A stretch of DNA of 64,000 nucleotides. Source: Sphingobium amiense (lineage in GTDB: Bacteria > Pseudomonadota > Alphaproteobacteria > Sphingomonadales > Sphingomonadaceae). Both the position numbers and the translations under genes were made by a program. The DNA lies in assembly GCF_003967075.1 (NCBI RefSeq), contig NZ_AP018666.1:62001-126000 (forward strand), read 5' to 3'. The notes under the pieces are model-generated. The model ran no database searches. It saw only the letters and a program-made list of their open reading frames with translations, and was not told the DNA's origin. Below, piece by piece: positions 33,962 through 42,876 of the stretch (the stretch's first letter is position 1; the number at the start of each line of letters is the position of its first letter).

Positions 33962-35260
33962 ATGTGGTTGATTGATCGCCATAGCGACGGACTTGACGCC
34001 GCTCGCATCCCCCTTCCGCTCCCCCTTCGGGCGGCTCTCGTGCGCTGGTACATCGGTGAAGGATCCCGACATGACGAAGAGGCCGGCATCACGTTGGTGC
34101 AGCAGGCGCGTATCGGCTCGAAGTGGATTGCCTGCAACTGCCGTGGCACCAAACAGGCACCACCCATTTTGACACCCGCGTTCCTGTCGGAAGCGGAGAC
34201 CTATTACCTGCGGCGGCTCACAAGCACAAACCGGCCCGAACACGTTTCGTCCTGTCCCTTCTTTCGGGACCAAGCCACGAACCGCATCACGGAAACGCGG
34301 AGAGCCCAGACGCCGGCAGACCCCCCCGTCGGCTATTTCGAGGTTCTGCGCCCGGCGCCGGAAAAGCTCGCTCAACGACCAGATGACGACGCCAGCGACG
34401 ACCGCACGCGAAGTGCTTCCGTTCCGCGCCTCGCCCGCCTGCTCTGGAGGCTGATCGCCAATGCCGGTCTCAACATTGCCGTCCCCAGCGATCAGGAGCC
34501 GTCAGAGCGTGCCATCGGCGCGGAGTTCAAGCTGCTCGCAGCGGCCGCCGCGAGGATCGAAGTTGCCCCTGGAATCGAACTCGATCGTGTTCTCTGGACT
34601 CACGGCGACGCGCTTCACAGCAGGCGGGCCTTCGCAGGCATCCGAGCGCTATCTCGCCGATGGCCGCGCGGCCATGCACCCCAAGGCTTTCTCACGATCT
34701 TTGCCAAGTCGTTCAAAGGCTCGACGATCTTTCCGGCAGGATCCGAGCCGATCGCAGTCGCCAATCGCGTCCAGTCGCCATCGGTGCGGGATAACTCGAT
34801 CACAGGGCCGTATCTGGTGATTGTCGTTATCGGCCAATATCCCGAAGCGCAAGGCTATGCGCCACTGCGAGCCTACGCCCAACCGATTTATTCGGGTCTG
34901 AGGTTCATACCGGTCGATAGCAATTTCCATAGGACCTTGTTGAGAGCCCTCCTCCGATCGAGGCACCGCCTCATGCAAGATGGCATCGAACTAGCAATTG
35001 AGAAGCCAGTTTTTGACCGGCTGACCCCGCTTGGAAGCTGTCGACCGGAATTCCTCCTCGAAGCGCGCTCGCGTCTTACTGGTGAGATTCGACGATTCAT
35101 AGTGCAAGCTCTAGAGGAGACGAGCGTCGAGCTACGTATCCCGAAGCTGGCTGCTCGCCGGAGCCTTGAACAGATCGCTCCCGTTCTTTCAATCACGCCG
35201 AAGGACGTTGAGGATGAACAAATCTGGCGCCTGATCGTCGAAGCGTTCTACCGATCCTGA
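33962..35260 (+). CDS. plasmid-type hypothetical protein with C-x-C...C region
   Basis: 432-aa soluble protein with no signal peptide. The N-terminal ~120 residues carry a probable metal site (SKWIACNCRGTKQAP, then a HVSSCPFF Cys) with YYLRRLTSTNRPEH between. The middle resembles a helical module (ARLLWRLIANAGLNIAVPSD) and the C-terminal ~150 residues a mixed domain (GPYLVIVVIGQYPEAQGYAP). The pattern loosely recalls DUF1173-type proteins of alphaproteobacterial plasmids, but I am not sure of that. It lies next to transfer genes; function unknown. Confidence 0.7.
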   Translation: MWLIDRHSDGLDAARIPLPLPLRAALVRWYIGEGSRHDEEAGITLVQQARIGSKWIACNCRGTKQAPPILTPAFLSEAETYYLRRLTSTNRPEHVSSCPFFRDQATNRITETRRAQTPADPPVGYFEVLRPAPEKLAQRPDDDASDDRTRSASVPRLARLLWRLIANAGLNIAVPSDQEPSERAIGAEFKLLAAAAARIEVAPGIELDRVLWTHGDALHSRRAFAGIRALSRRWPRGHAPQGFLTIFAKSFKGSTIFPAGSEPIAVANRVQSPSVRDNSITGPYLVIVVIGQYPEAQGYAPLRAYAQPIYSGLRFIPVDSNFHRTLLRALLRSRHRLMQDGIELAIEKPVFDRLTPLGSCRPEFLLEARSRLTGEIRRFIVQALEETSVELRIPKLAARRSLEQIAPVLSITPKDVEDEQIWRLIVEAFYRS

Positions 35261-35275
35261 TGGAAGGGCGTAGCC

Positions 35276-35545
35276 CTAAGGCCAAGACAATGTCATGGCG
35301 AATGCACTCACGATGGCAAGCGTAACAGGGGTCGAAAGCAGGTACAGCTTCTGCCATCTCCACCAGGTTTTAGGGATGAGCCGGAGCAGGTTCCTCGGCG
35401 TGGTGACCGTTTCCCATGTCCGTTCGCGGCACAGCTCGACGGTGATGAAACCCAAGGACATGATAAGAGCAAGGGCGCAGCAAAGCCCCGCAGCGGCATA
35501 GAGCGCGATCCAATTCTGAAGCTCCGCGGCCGAAAGATGTTCCAC
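35276..35545 (-). CDS. small two-helix membrane protein, hypothetical
   Basis: 89-aa protein with two hydrophobic segments (ALYAAAGLCCALALIMSLGF and LLSTPVTLAIVSAFAMTL) joined by a basic Trp-rich loop (LIPKTWWRWQKLY). GAAGGG lies 8 bp before the ATG, supporting expression. Convergent with the 432-aa hypothetical. Family not recognised. Confidence 0.65.
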   Translation of the reverse strand: MEHLSAAELQNWIALYAAAGLCCALALIMSLGFITVELCRERTWETVTTPRNLLRLIPKTWWRWQKLYLLSTPVTLAIVSAFAMTLSWP

Positions 35546-35699
35546 GGTTCACAACCCTTCCATCCGCTCTGGTCGTATCAGTCGACCACGGCCGTCGTTT
35601 CCATGAGACTTACACCAGTCGCAATCAATCGACTACACACGCAAAGTTGCTCCAATTTGGAGACGATTTTCAGCGATCTCGAACGGCGTCGGGCTTAGC

Positions 35700-36008
35700 A
35701 TGGTCAGCAGCCTGGAGACAGTTCATAAATTGGTAGGTACACAGGGCGAGCTTCAAGGTGTCATGCAGGTATCGGTTCTTGTGATACTCTATCGTGGGCG
35801 AGAGCGCATCACGGTTCACGACGACAGTGATAAGGCCTGGTCTGAACTTGTAAATTTTGTCGACGCCTTCTGGAAGAATTCTGACGTGGCGGTGCTGACC
35901 TCTACCCCCGCCTCAGAAGAGCAGCGCGTCAAACTATTCTTTTCCGAGACGGGTGCATCCTATATCCTAGGCCATGCGTACGCATCCGGTGAGGACCGCG
36001 GCTACTGA
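35700..36008 (+). CDS. hypothetical protein (102 aa)
   Basis: 102-aa acidic soluble protein (VSVLVILYRGRERITVHDDS; SELVNFVDAFWKNSDVAVLT) with alternating beta and helix character. No motif, membrane helix or clear ribosome-binding site. Coding character is plausible; it lies between transfer-associated genes and the IS66 element. Function unknown. Confidence 0.55.
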   Translation: MVSSLETVHKLVGTQGELQGVMQVSVLVILYRGRERITVHDDSDKAWSELVNFVDAFWKNSDVAVLTSTPASEEQRVKLFFSETGASYILGHAYASGEDRGY

Positions 36009-36032
36009 CGGTTTGCTGGGGGTTTTGGCATC

Positions 36033-36278
36033 TTACTTGCCGAGGAAGGCCTCGACGCCTTCTTGAGCGAGCACATCGCGGAATGCAGCATCGGCATCGC
36101 GGTCGGTGGGGAATAGATTGTCCCAGACCGTCGAGGTGCCGTGCTCGTTGACGACCTCGAGGGACCAACCACGTTCGGTGGCGAGCCGCACGATGTTGAT
36201 GGTCAGCCGTACGCCCGCCTGTTCGATGGACCGGCAGAGAGAGGATTCAATCAGTTCGGGTTGCGGGTCAAATTCCAT
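36033..36278 (-). CDS. small hypothetical protein next to IS66 transposase
   Basis: 81-aa acidic protein (VRLATERGWSLEVVNEHGTS; TVWDNLFPTDRDADAAFRDV). It starts 17 bp after the tnpC stop, on the same strand, so it may be a passenger gene inside the IS66 element or the neighbour it inserted beside. The ribosome-binding site is weak. Not assigned to a family. Confidence 0.5.
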   Translation of the reverse strand: MEFDPQPELIESSLCRSIEQAGVRLTINIVRLATERGWSLEVVNEHGTSTVWDNLFPTDRDADAAFRDVLAQEGVEAFLGK

Positions 36279-36295
36279 GCCGTGATGCTATGAGG

Positions 36296-37960
36296 TCACG
36301 GCTCCAGCTTCAACGCTGTTGGTTTCCAATTCCATGGGAGCAGATCGCCAAGCCGATTAGCCGGATGACCGGCGATGCGGGCAAGGACGTCGGCGAGCCA
36401 AGCCTGGGGATCGAGGTCGTTGAGGCGACAGCTTTGAATGAGTGAAAACATGATGGCGGCGCGCTGACCGCCGCGATCGGAGCCGCAAAATAGCCATGCT
36501 TTCCGCCCGAGTGGCACACAGCGTAGCGCCCGTTCCGCTGCGTTGTTCGTGAGGCATACCCTGCCATCGACGAGGAAGCGGGTGAAGGAGTCCCAGCGCC
36601 GGAGCATATAGTTGATAGCCTTGGCGAGATCATGGTTACGCGACAGCTTGGCGAGTTGGGCGTTCAACCAGTCGTGCAGTTCGGCGATCAGTGGCGCGCT
36701 CAACTCCTGACGGGCGGCAAGCCGCTCCGCTGGTGTCTTGCCGTTGATACCGCGCTCAACGTCGAACAGGGCGTCCAGCTTCTGCACCGCCTTCAGCGCA
36801 ATCGGATAGATCGGGCCAGTCCGCTCGCCGCGGCTCTTCTTGCGCGCAGCGCCCTCGACGTCAGCAAGTTCGAAGAACTTCCTGCGCGCGTGAGCAAAGC
36901 ATCCTGCCTCCAGGATGAGACCAGGCTGGCGGTTGGGAGCGTACAGCTCAAAATAGCCCGCATAGGCATCAGCCTGCAGAATCCCGGACCAGGACGCGAG
37001 GTGCGCCTGGGGATGTTCCCCGCGCCGGTCGCGCGAATAATAGAAAACCACCGCCGGCGGATCGGCGCCGCCGAACGGGCGGTCATCCCGGACATAATCC
37101 CATAATCTACCGGTATCGGTCTTGCCCTTGGCCATGACCGGCACGGTGGTATCGTCGCCATGCACGCGCTCGGCGGCAAAGACATGGGCCTCGATCAGCC
37201 GAAAGATGGGCATCAAGGCGAAGGACGCCGCACCAACCTGATCGGCAAGCGTGGAGACGCTCAGCGGCACGCCTTCGCGAGCGAAGCGCTCCGCCTGGCG
37301 GTTGAGCGGCTGGTGCTGCCCATACTTCTCGAACAGCAGCATGGCGAGGAAGCTTGGCCCTGCCCAGCCACGCGGCACGACATGGAATGGCGCGGGCGGC
37401 TGCGTGATCTTCTCGCAGTCACGGCAGGAGAACTTCTCGCGTACGGTCTGGATGACCTTCCAGGCACGCGGGATTACCTCCAGCGTCTCGGTTACATCCT
37501 CGCCCAGCTTCGACAGGCGCATGCCGCCACAGGCCGGACAGGAACAGGGCGCCGGAACGACGACGCGGTCGCGGGGCAAATGGTCGGGGAACGGTTTTTT
37601 AACTGGCCTCTTGCGCTCAAAGGCGGTGACGTTCGTCGCCTTTGTCGCGGCGGTCTCGGCGGCCAGATTATCTTCGGCGGCGTCGGCCTCCAAATCTTCG
37701 AGCTCAAACTCCATCTGCGCAAGAAGCCGGCGGGTGCGTTCGGCGCTGGGGCCGTACTGCTCGCGCCTGAGCTTGGCGATCTGCAACTTGTAGTGCGAGA
37801 TCAACGCCTCGGTGGCGCTCTCCCGGGCACGGGCATTGGCCAGTTCTGCTTCAGCGCTCGTGGCCCGCTGTTCGGCTTCATCGGCGCGCTGCGCACTGAG
37901 CCGTACCAACGCCTTGAGCGCTTCGATATCGTCAGGCAGGGGCGAAACGGCGGCGTCCAC
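36296..37960 (-). CDS. tnpC: IS66 transposase TnpC
   Basis: 554-aa DDE transposase. An N-terminal leucine-rich coiled-coil (ALKALVRLSAQRADEAEQRA), a Cys zinc-binding region (VVPAPCSCPACGGMRLSKLG) and the catalytic core with Asp in VHGDDTTVPV, Asp in LQADAYAGYF and Glu in TNNAAERALR. The IS66 C-terminal segment (LNDLDPQAWLADVLARIAGH) is intact. Full length, no frameshift. Confidence 0.95.
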   Translation of the reverse strand: MDAAVSPLPDDIEALKALVRLSAQRADEAEQRATSAEAELANARARESATEALISHYKLQIAKLRREQYGPSAERTRRLLAQMEFELEDLEADAAEDNLAAETAATKATNVTAFERKRPVKKPFPDHLPRDRVVVPAPCSCPACGGMRLSKLGEDVTETLEVIPRAWKVIQTVREKFSCRDCEKITQPPAPFHVVPRGWAGPSFLAMLLFEKYGQHQPLNRQAERFAREGVPLSVSTLADQVGAASFALMPIFRLIEAHVFAAERVHGDDTTVPVMAKGKTDTGRLWDYVRDDRPFGGADPPAVVFYYSRDRRGEHPQAHLASWSGILQADAYAGYFELYAPNRQPGLILEAGCFAHARRKFFELADVEGAARKKSRGERTGPIYPIALKAVQKLDALFDVERGINGKTPAERLAARQELSAPLIAELHDWLNAQLAKLSRNHDLAKAINYMLRRWDSFTRFLVDGRVCLTNNAAERALRCVPLGRKAWLFCGSDRGGQRAAIMFSLIQSCRLNDLDPQAWLADVLARIAGHPANRLGDLLPWNWKPTALKLEP

Positions 37961-38031
37961 AACTTGGATGGAATCATAGAAAACCTCCCGGATGAAGCGG
38001 AAAATGCAGCCTCCGCCGAGAAAATCTGCGC

Positions 38032-38373
38032 CTATCCTGCGCTCTGTGGGCGCCAGCTATATTGCGGGTTCCGCCAGTCCACTCCGTCGAGCAGACAGGC
38101 CAGCTGTGAGCTCGTCAGCGACACCACGCCGTCCTTCGCGGCGGGCCAAATGAACTTCCCTCGTTCCAATCGCTTCGAATATAACGACATCCCCAGGCCG
38201 TCGTGCCAGATTATCTTCACAAGCGCCCCGCTGCGCCCGCGAAAGACCCAAAGATCGCCGGCAAATGGGTCTCGCGAGAAGCTCTGCTGCACCATTGCTG
38301 CCAAGCTCTGCATGCCGCGCCGCATATCTGTGTGGCCCATCGCAATCCACACCCGCGCGCCAGCTGGGATCAT
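38032..38373 (-). CDS. tnpB: IS66 accessory protein TnpB
   Basis: 113-aa protein of the IS66 Orf2 family (VWIAMGHTDMRRGMQSLAAM; FRGRSGALVKIIWHDGLGMS; YSKRLERGKFIWP), required for transposition with TnpC. Overlaps the tnpA stop by 4 bp; complete. Confidence 0.95.
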   Translation of the reverse strand: MIPAGARVWIAMGHTDMRRGMQSLAAMVQQSFSRDPFAGDLWVFRGRSGALVKIIWHDGLGMSLYSKRLERGKFIWPAAKDGVVSLTSSQLACLLDGVDWRNPQYSWRPQSAG

Positions 38374-38717
38374 CGCAGGGCCTTGAGCGCTGCCGACACC
38401 AAGGCAGCTGGTGCCGACGCAGATATGCTCACGCGCCCTTTGCCACCCAGATCCACGATGATTACCGGCATTGCGGCCTGGTGCGCATTCTGCTGTTCGC
38501 CATCGTCAACCACCGCCTGGGCGAACTCCGTCAGGGCGGGCGGCTGCCGCAGCTTGTTGCGCCACGTGTAAATGCGCGCCGTGGAAATATCGTGCCGACG
38601 CGCCACAGCCAAAACGCTGGCCCCAGGCGCAAAGGCTTCTGCCAAAATCTGGAGCCGTTCCTCGTCGCTCCAGCGCCGCCGCCGTTCCGGCCCAGTCATC
38701 ACCGTGATCTGCCGCAT
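38370..38717 (-). CDS. tnpA: IS66 accessory protein TnpA (IS3/IS911-like HTH)
   Basis: 115-aa protein with an N-terminal helix-turn-helix (RRRWSDEERLQILAEAFAPG, then VARRHDISTARIYTWRNKL) and a less conserved C-terminal half. First gene of the element; complete. Confidence 0.93.
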   Translation of the reverse strand: MRQITVMTGPERRRRWSDEERLQILAEAFAPGASVLAVARRHDISTARIYTWRNKLRQPPALTEFAQAVVDDGEQQNAHQAAMPVIIVDLGGKGRVSISASAPAALVSAALKALR

Positions 38718-38919
38718 CCACTGCTCCTAAGCGTGCTCTCGAGAGCGTTCTTAAGAGCAGGCCCCTACCTCACGACAAGGCGCGTCTCGCCGGATGCATA
38801 CGGCCATGCCGACGTGTCGGCGCTTGCTGCACACGTTATGGCAATGGAAGACTAAGCAAGGCCGAGTTGGTTCCAAGTTCTGTACCGTCCGGCAATCTCA
38901 GTCGCCTCTCTACACGAGG

Positions 38920-39390
38920 ATGTGCATGTTCGCGTGCCTTGTTATCGGTGACAGCATTGGCGTCGGACTGTCGGGAGCGATCAATAACCGATACGCCAGT
39001 GGGTGCGATTCGGTGGTCGAGGCAGGCGCTACCATCGACCAGATACTGGCGTGGCGTAAACCCGCCAGGCTATATGGCACCACCGTCCTCGCCGTCGGAT
39101 CCAACGATCAGCCGAGCCGACAGCTAACGCTCAAACTGACCAGACTACGCCAAAATATCGCGACAAAACGAGTGATCTGGATGCTGCCCTACTCCCGGGA
39201 GCGAGCCTATCTCATAAACTCGATTGCTGTGACGTTCGGCGACGACACGTTGGACATCGCGCGTTTCCGCACGAGCGACCGTGTCCACCCGATCAGCTAC
39301 GATGAGATCGCGGCTGTTCTCCTGCCGAGGGGCCAACCACGGGGGAGCAGGAAATCCACTGTTGAGTGGTCTCAACGCAGTCGACGATAA
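38920..39390 (+). CDS. small SGNH/GDSL hydrolase-like protein
   Basis: 156-aa protein with three SGNH landmarks: block I LVIGDSIGVGLSG (nucleophile Ser), block III VLAVGSNDQPSR (GSND), and block V SDRVHPISYDEI (Asp/His). No signal peptide is visible, so cytosolic action, or the signal was lost, unlike most secreted SGNH esterases. Starts at ATG 38920 or 38926 behind ACGAGG; the upstream in-frame extension runs into IS66-proximal sequence and looks non-coding. Substrate unknown. Confidence 0.7.
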   Translation: MCMFACLVIGDSIGVGLSGAINNRYASGCDSVVEAGATIDQILAWRKPARLYGTTVLAVGSNDQPSRQLTLKLTRLRQNIATKRVIWMLPYSRERAYLINSIAVTFGDDTLDIARFRTSDRVHPISYDEIAAVLLPRGQPRGSRKSTVEWSQRSRR

Positions 39391-39414
39391 AGCATCGACC
39401 TAAAACGCTGCATT

Positions 39415-39756
39415 TCATTCGAGTAAGCTGAGCTTAGTCCTCCATTGCTCCAGATGTTGGAGCGCAGGTCTCAAACCATGCGCCAATGGCCCCAAGCCAT
39501 AGAGTTGATAGGATTCAGGCGGTGGCGACATCATTCGCGAGACCAGAGATACGCCTTCCAATTCCCGTAGGCGGACCGTGAGCACATTAGCGCTGATTTT
39601 CGGTATGGCTCGACGAATGGATGTAAATCGCAGCTCGTCTTTGCTCAGGGCTACCAGGATGTGCAACACCCATCGGGCACTCAATGTATGGAATATCGCG
39701 TCGGCCGCCGCAGGGTCTATCGCTTGAAAAAGCTGTCTTTCTGACTCGATGCACAT
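39415..39756 (-). CDS. HxlR-family transcriptional regulator
   Basis: 113-aa winged-helix regulator with the HxlR pattern: LSARWVLHILVALSKDELRF, SIRRAIPKISANVLTVRLRE, LEGVSLVSRM and the C-terminal dimer helix. Its single Cys at residue 2 is in a region where some HxlR proteins sense oxidants, though that role is not shown. No adjacent target operon is obvious; convergent with the SGNH gene. Confidence 0.88.
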   Translation of the reverse strand: MCIESERQLFQAIDPAAADAIFHTLSARWVLHILVALSKDELRFTSIRRAIPKISANVLTVRLRELEGVSLVSRMMSPPPESYQLYGLGPLAHGLRPALQHLEQWRTKLSLLE

Positions 39757-40168
39757 CCAGTTACTTTCTCACCCTAAAAGGCGCACGGCCGGACTGAGTC
39801 AGCTACGCCGTTCGCGGTTCCGTCGGGCCCGGCTTGGCGGTGCTTGGAGGGTCGCCGACCCGCTCATGGACAATTGCGGAGGGCGTGCGCGAACGGCGGC
39901 GGCGAGCGGCCGAACTTGTGACCACCACTGCCTTGGTACGTCTTCGTCCCAGTGAAGAGCAGATGAGGGAAGGCGCTTTTTGACATCACGATTTGCCGAT
40001 GCGCGAAGGTCCGATGAGGGACGACTCTGGGGCACCACGACGGATTTCATGTCACGCGATCCGCCAAATCAAGTGAAGCTACTCCCGACAAATCAAAGTA
40101 CCGCAGTGCAACGCGCCTGATGCGTGCGTCACCGTTCGAATATAATACGCGGCGAAGCGTCCAACCCC
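39757..40168. other. intergenic region with no credible gene
   Basis: About 410 bp between hxlR and the methyltransferase gene. Short open frames occur on both strands but they lack ribosome-binding sites and protein-like composition. It may be decayed sequence; I see no RNA gene, repeat or terminator in it. Confidence 0.6.
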
Positions 40169-40897
40169 TCAGCCTCGGCGCGGCGGAGCTTGCTCTTCGG
40201 GCCTCATCGCCTTACCTGCCGCCTCCCCCCGAGCGGGGTTGGAGTCGGAGAAACGAGCCGACCGACCACGTAGCCGCGGAACAAAGGCGGGTACGCGGTC
40301 CATATACGCACGATATGCCTGGCCAAATTCCGCGAGCGCCGCCTTCTCCTCATGCCGGGCAAGGCGAATATACATCACCACCAACACCGGAAACATGGCG
40401 AGCGTCAGTAACGTCGGCCATTGCAGCAGAAATCCGAGCATCACGAGGATGAACCCGATATATTGCGGATGGCGAACCTTGGCATAGATTCCCGTCGTTG
40501 CGGGCTTGTGAACGCGCTGGGCTGCGTGAAGCGGCGCCCATCCGGCCGAGATCAGCCAGAAGCCCGCGCCGATCAGCACGAAGCTGGCAAGATGGAACGG
40601 GCCAAAATGTGGGTTGACCCTCCAGCCGAACATCATCTCGAGCAGATGGCCGGCATCGTGGCTCCACCAGTCGAGGCCGGGGAAATGCGACTGGAGCCAA
40701 CCCGAGAGCAAGAAGATGGTGAGCGGGAAGCCATACATTTCGGCGAAGAGTGCAACGATGAATGCGCTGAATGCGCCGAAGCTGCGCCAGTCGCGCCCGG
40801 TGGCGGGTTTGAAGAAGCTGTACGCGAATAGGATGAACACGGAGGCGTTGACCAGCGCCAGCCCCCAAAGACCATAGCCATAATCGGTATGCGTCAT
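40169..40897 (-). CDS. membrane methyltransferase of the isoprenylcysteine/PEMT (ICMT) family
   Basis: 242-aa multi-pass membrane protein. The C-terminal catalytic signature is present: HKPATTGIYAKVRHPQYIGF (RHPxYxG) and YIRLARHEEKAALAEFGQAY. Bacterial members methylate small lipophilic or thiol substrates; the substrate here is unknown. About five hydrophobic segments; the last ~30 residues are a hydrophilic tail. Coupled to the DUF2933 gene by a 4-bp overlap, a pair often found beside metal-resistance genes. Confidence 0.85.
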   Translation of the reverse strand: MTHTDYGYGLWGLALVNASVFILFAYSFFKPATGRDWRSFGAFSAFIVALFAEMYGFPLTIFLLSGWLQSHFPGLDWWSHDAGHLLEMMFGWRVNPHFGPFHLASFVLIGAGFWLISAGWAPLHAAQRVHKPATTGIYAKVRHPQYIGFILVMLGFLLQWPTLLTLAMFPVLVVMYIRLARHEEKAALAEFGQAYRAYMDRVPAFVPRLRGRSARFSDSNPARGEAAGKAMRPEEQAPPRRG

Positions 40898-41163
40898 CGC
40901 GGCCCCCCTTCCACGCGCTCGTTCGAATTCGCAGGCAGTCCGGTCGGGACAGCACCCGGCATCTGGTCATGGCCATGCTGATGGCCGCCATGACCGTGAT
41001 GCATGAACAGGTGCATGAGCGGACAGGCGAGCAGGATCAGATAGGGCAACACACCCAGGAAATGTGCGGTGTGCTCGGTGATGAGGAAAAAGCCCGCGAC
41101 TAGCAGGAAGCCGATCAAAACGATCTTTCCACGCTTGCGCATGCGATGGTCATGCCCGTCCAT
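40894..41163 (-). CDS. DUF2933-type His-rich small membrane protein
   Basis: 89-aa protein starting at ATG 41163 behind a GAGAAGAG site. One or two hydrophobic segments (GKIVLIGFLLVAGFFLITEH; VLPYLILLACPLMHLFMHH) followed by HHGHGGHQHGHDQM, a His cluster fitting metal binding and typical of DUF2933. First of the two-gene unit with the ICMT-like enzyme (ATGA overlap). Confidence 0.8.
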   Translation of the reverse strand: MDGHDHRMRKRGKIVLIGFLLVAGFFLITEHTAHFLGVLPYLILLACPLMHLFMHHGHGGHQHGHDQMPGAVPTGLPANSNERVEGGPR

Positions 41164-41415
41164 ATGCCGCTCTTCTCTCGCCAATGTCTTGCGAGCATAG
41201 ATCCGAGTCCCGGGAGCAAGGTATAAGTAGAGACCGAAGTCCGTCATTCGCCCAAGAAGGCGATGCCGGCTGGTTCACAAACCTCACCATCCCTATCGGC
41301 GTTACGCAGTGGTCATGACGCGGCCGTCATTCTGCGGCTTTTGCGTATAGGCGTGCGCTGGTCGTCCACCAATGCTGCGCTAAGGACAATAAGCGTGAGA
41401 GGCAGGCCAGAGTTC

Positions 41416-42876
41416 ATGCACAAGAAAAGGAAAAAGCATCATTCCCGCGGCCATGTCGGGGTGAACCTGCTCGAACGGGAAGCAAGGATCGACCTCGCCA
41501 CGCGACCTGCCGACGGCCTTGGCGTCGCGTTCCTCGGCGCATCGGAAACGGTGACAGGGTCGCGCTATCTGGTGGACGACGGCGATACGCAGGTCGTGGT
41601 CGATTCAGGCCTGTTCCAGGGTCCGAGGGATTTGCGCCGCCTCAATTGGGCGCCGATCGCGCCCGAGGTTGCCGATGTCGGCCTGTTGCTGCTGACGCAC
41701 GCGCATCTTGATCATTCCGGCGCGCTGCCACGCATGGCGCGCCTTGACTGGGACGGGACCGTCCTCAGCACCCGGGCGACCGAAGCTTTGTGCGAGCTTC
41801 TGCTCCCCGACAGCGGGCACCTCCAGGAAAAGGATGCGGAGTTCGCCAATCGCCACGGCTTTTCCAGGCACCAGCCCGCGCTGCCGCTCTACACGCAGGC
41901 TGACGCCCGCCTTGCGCTGCAGCTGTTCCGCACGGTCGAGTTCGGGGCGTGGCACCCGATCGCGGACGGCATCAGGGCGCGCTATCATCGCGCCGGCCAC
42001 ATCCTCGGCGCCGCCTCGATCGAGATCGATTGGAAGGGCCGCACGATCCTCTTCTCAGGTGATGTCGGGCGCTATGGCGACGCAGTCATGAAGGATCCCG
42101 AGCCACCTGCCCGTGCCGATTATGTCCTCGTGGAATCCACCTATGGCGATCGCCGCCACGAACAGGTCGATCCGACCAAGACCCTGGGGGACCATGTCGA
42201 ACGGTGCGTCAAGCGTGGCGGGACCGTGGTGATCCCCGCCTTCGCCGTGGGCCGCGTCCAGTCCCTGCTCTACCATTTTTCCCGGCTGCGCGCCGAAGGC
42301 CGTCTGCGCGACATCCCGATCTTCCTCGACAGCCCGCTGGCGATCAACGCGAGCGGGCTGATGTGCGATTTCATGGACGAGCATCGCCTGACACGCGCCG
42401 AGTGTGAAGCGGCGTGCGGGGTCGCGCACTATGTGCGCGAAGTGGAAGAATCCAAAGAACTCACCGCCAACCCCGCCCCTAAGGTCATCATCTCGGCCAG
42501 TGGAATGGCGACGGGCGGCCGCGTGCTCCACCATCTCAAGCGCTTCGCGCCGGATGGGAAGAACCTCATCCTCTTCTCGGGCTTCCAGGCGGCGGGCACC
42601 CGCGGCGCCGCCATGATCGGAGGCGCCCGGACGATCAAGATCCACGGTGAGTATATCCCGGTCGAAGCCGAGGTCGCCAACCTGACGATGCTCTCGGCCC
42701 ATGCCGACAGTGACGAGCTGATGCGCTGGCTCGGGTCTCTGCACGAGGCCCCACGCCATGTCTATGTCACCCATGGCGAGCCGACCGGCGCCCAGGTTCT
42801 GGCAAAGCGCGTCTCGGAGGAGCTGGGCTGGGCATGCAGCGTACCGGCGCTGGGTAGCTGGGGCATGCTCGCATGA
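41416..42876 (+). CDS. beta-CASP metallo-beta-lactamase nuclease (RNase J/CPSF-like)
   Basis: 486-aa predicted zinc-dependent ribonuclease. Motifs in order: AFLGASETVTGSRYLV, metal motif THAHLDHSGALPRM, then AGHILGAASIEI, FSGDVGRYG, VESTYGDRRH, the beta-CASP segment (VIPAFAVGRVQSLLYHFSRL; FLDSPLAINASGLMCDF), VIISASGMATGGRVLHHLK and LSAHADSDELMRWL. The basic N-terminus (HKKRKKHHSRGH) could bind RNA; an upstream in-frame Met was judged non-coding. It overlaps the AMP-phosphorylase-like gene by 4 bp, suggesting shared nucleotide metabolism. Confidence 0.9.
   Translation: MHKKRKKHHSRGHVGVNLLEREARIDLATRPADGLGVAFLGASETVTGSRYLVDDGDTQVVVDSGLFQGPRDLRRLNWAPIAPEVADVGLLLLTHAHLDHSGALPRMARLDWDGTVLSTRATEALCELLLPDSGHLQEKDAEFANRHGFSRHQPALPLYTQADARLALQLFRTVEFGAWHPIADGIRARYHRAGHILGAASIEIDWKGRTILFSGDVGRYGDAVMKDPEPPARADYVLVESTYGDRRHEQVDPTKTLGDHVERCVKRGGTVVIPAFAVGRVQSLLYHFSRLRAEGRLRDIPIFLDSPLAINASGLMCDFMDEHRLTRAECEAACGVAHYVREVEESKELTANPAPKVIISASGMATGGRVLHHLKRFAPDGKNLILFSGFQAAGTRGAAMIGGARTIKIHGEYIPVEAEVANLTMLSAHADSDELMRWLGSLHEAPRHVYVTHGEPTGAQVLAKRVSEELGWACSVPALGSWGMLA

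Larger units (their letters stand above)
36296..38717 (-). mobile_element. IS66-family insertion sequence (tnpA-tnpB-tnpC)
   Basis: The canonical three-gene IS66 set is present in order and on one strand: tnpA, tnpB (4-bp overlap), tnpC. All three frames are intact, so the copy could be active. I could not identify convincing terminal inverted repeats or a target duplication by eye; the coordinates given are the gene span, and the real ends lie somewhat outside, perhaps including the 81-aa gene at 36033-36278. Confidence 0.9.

Noticed and set aside
39799..40050. 83-aa minus-strand frame in the gap after hxlR
   Set aside because: No start signal or protein-like pattern.
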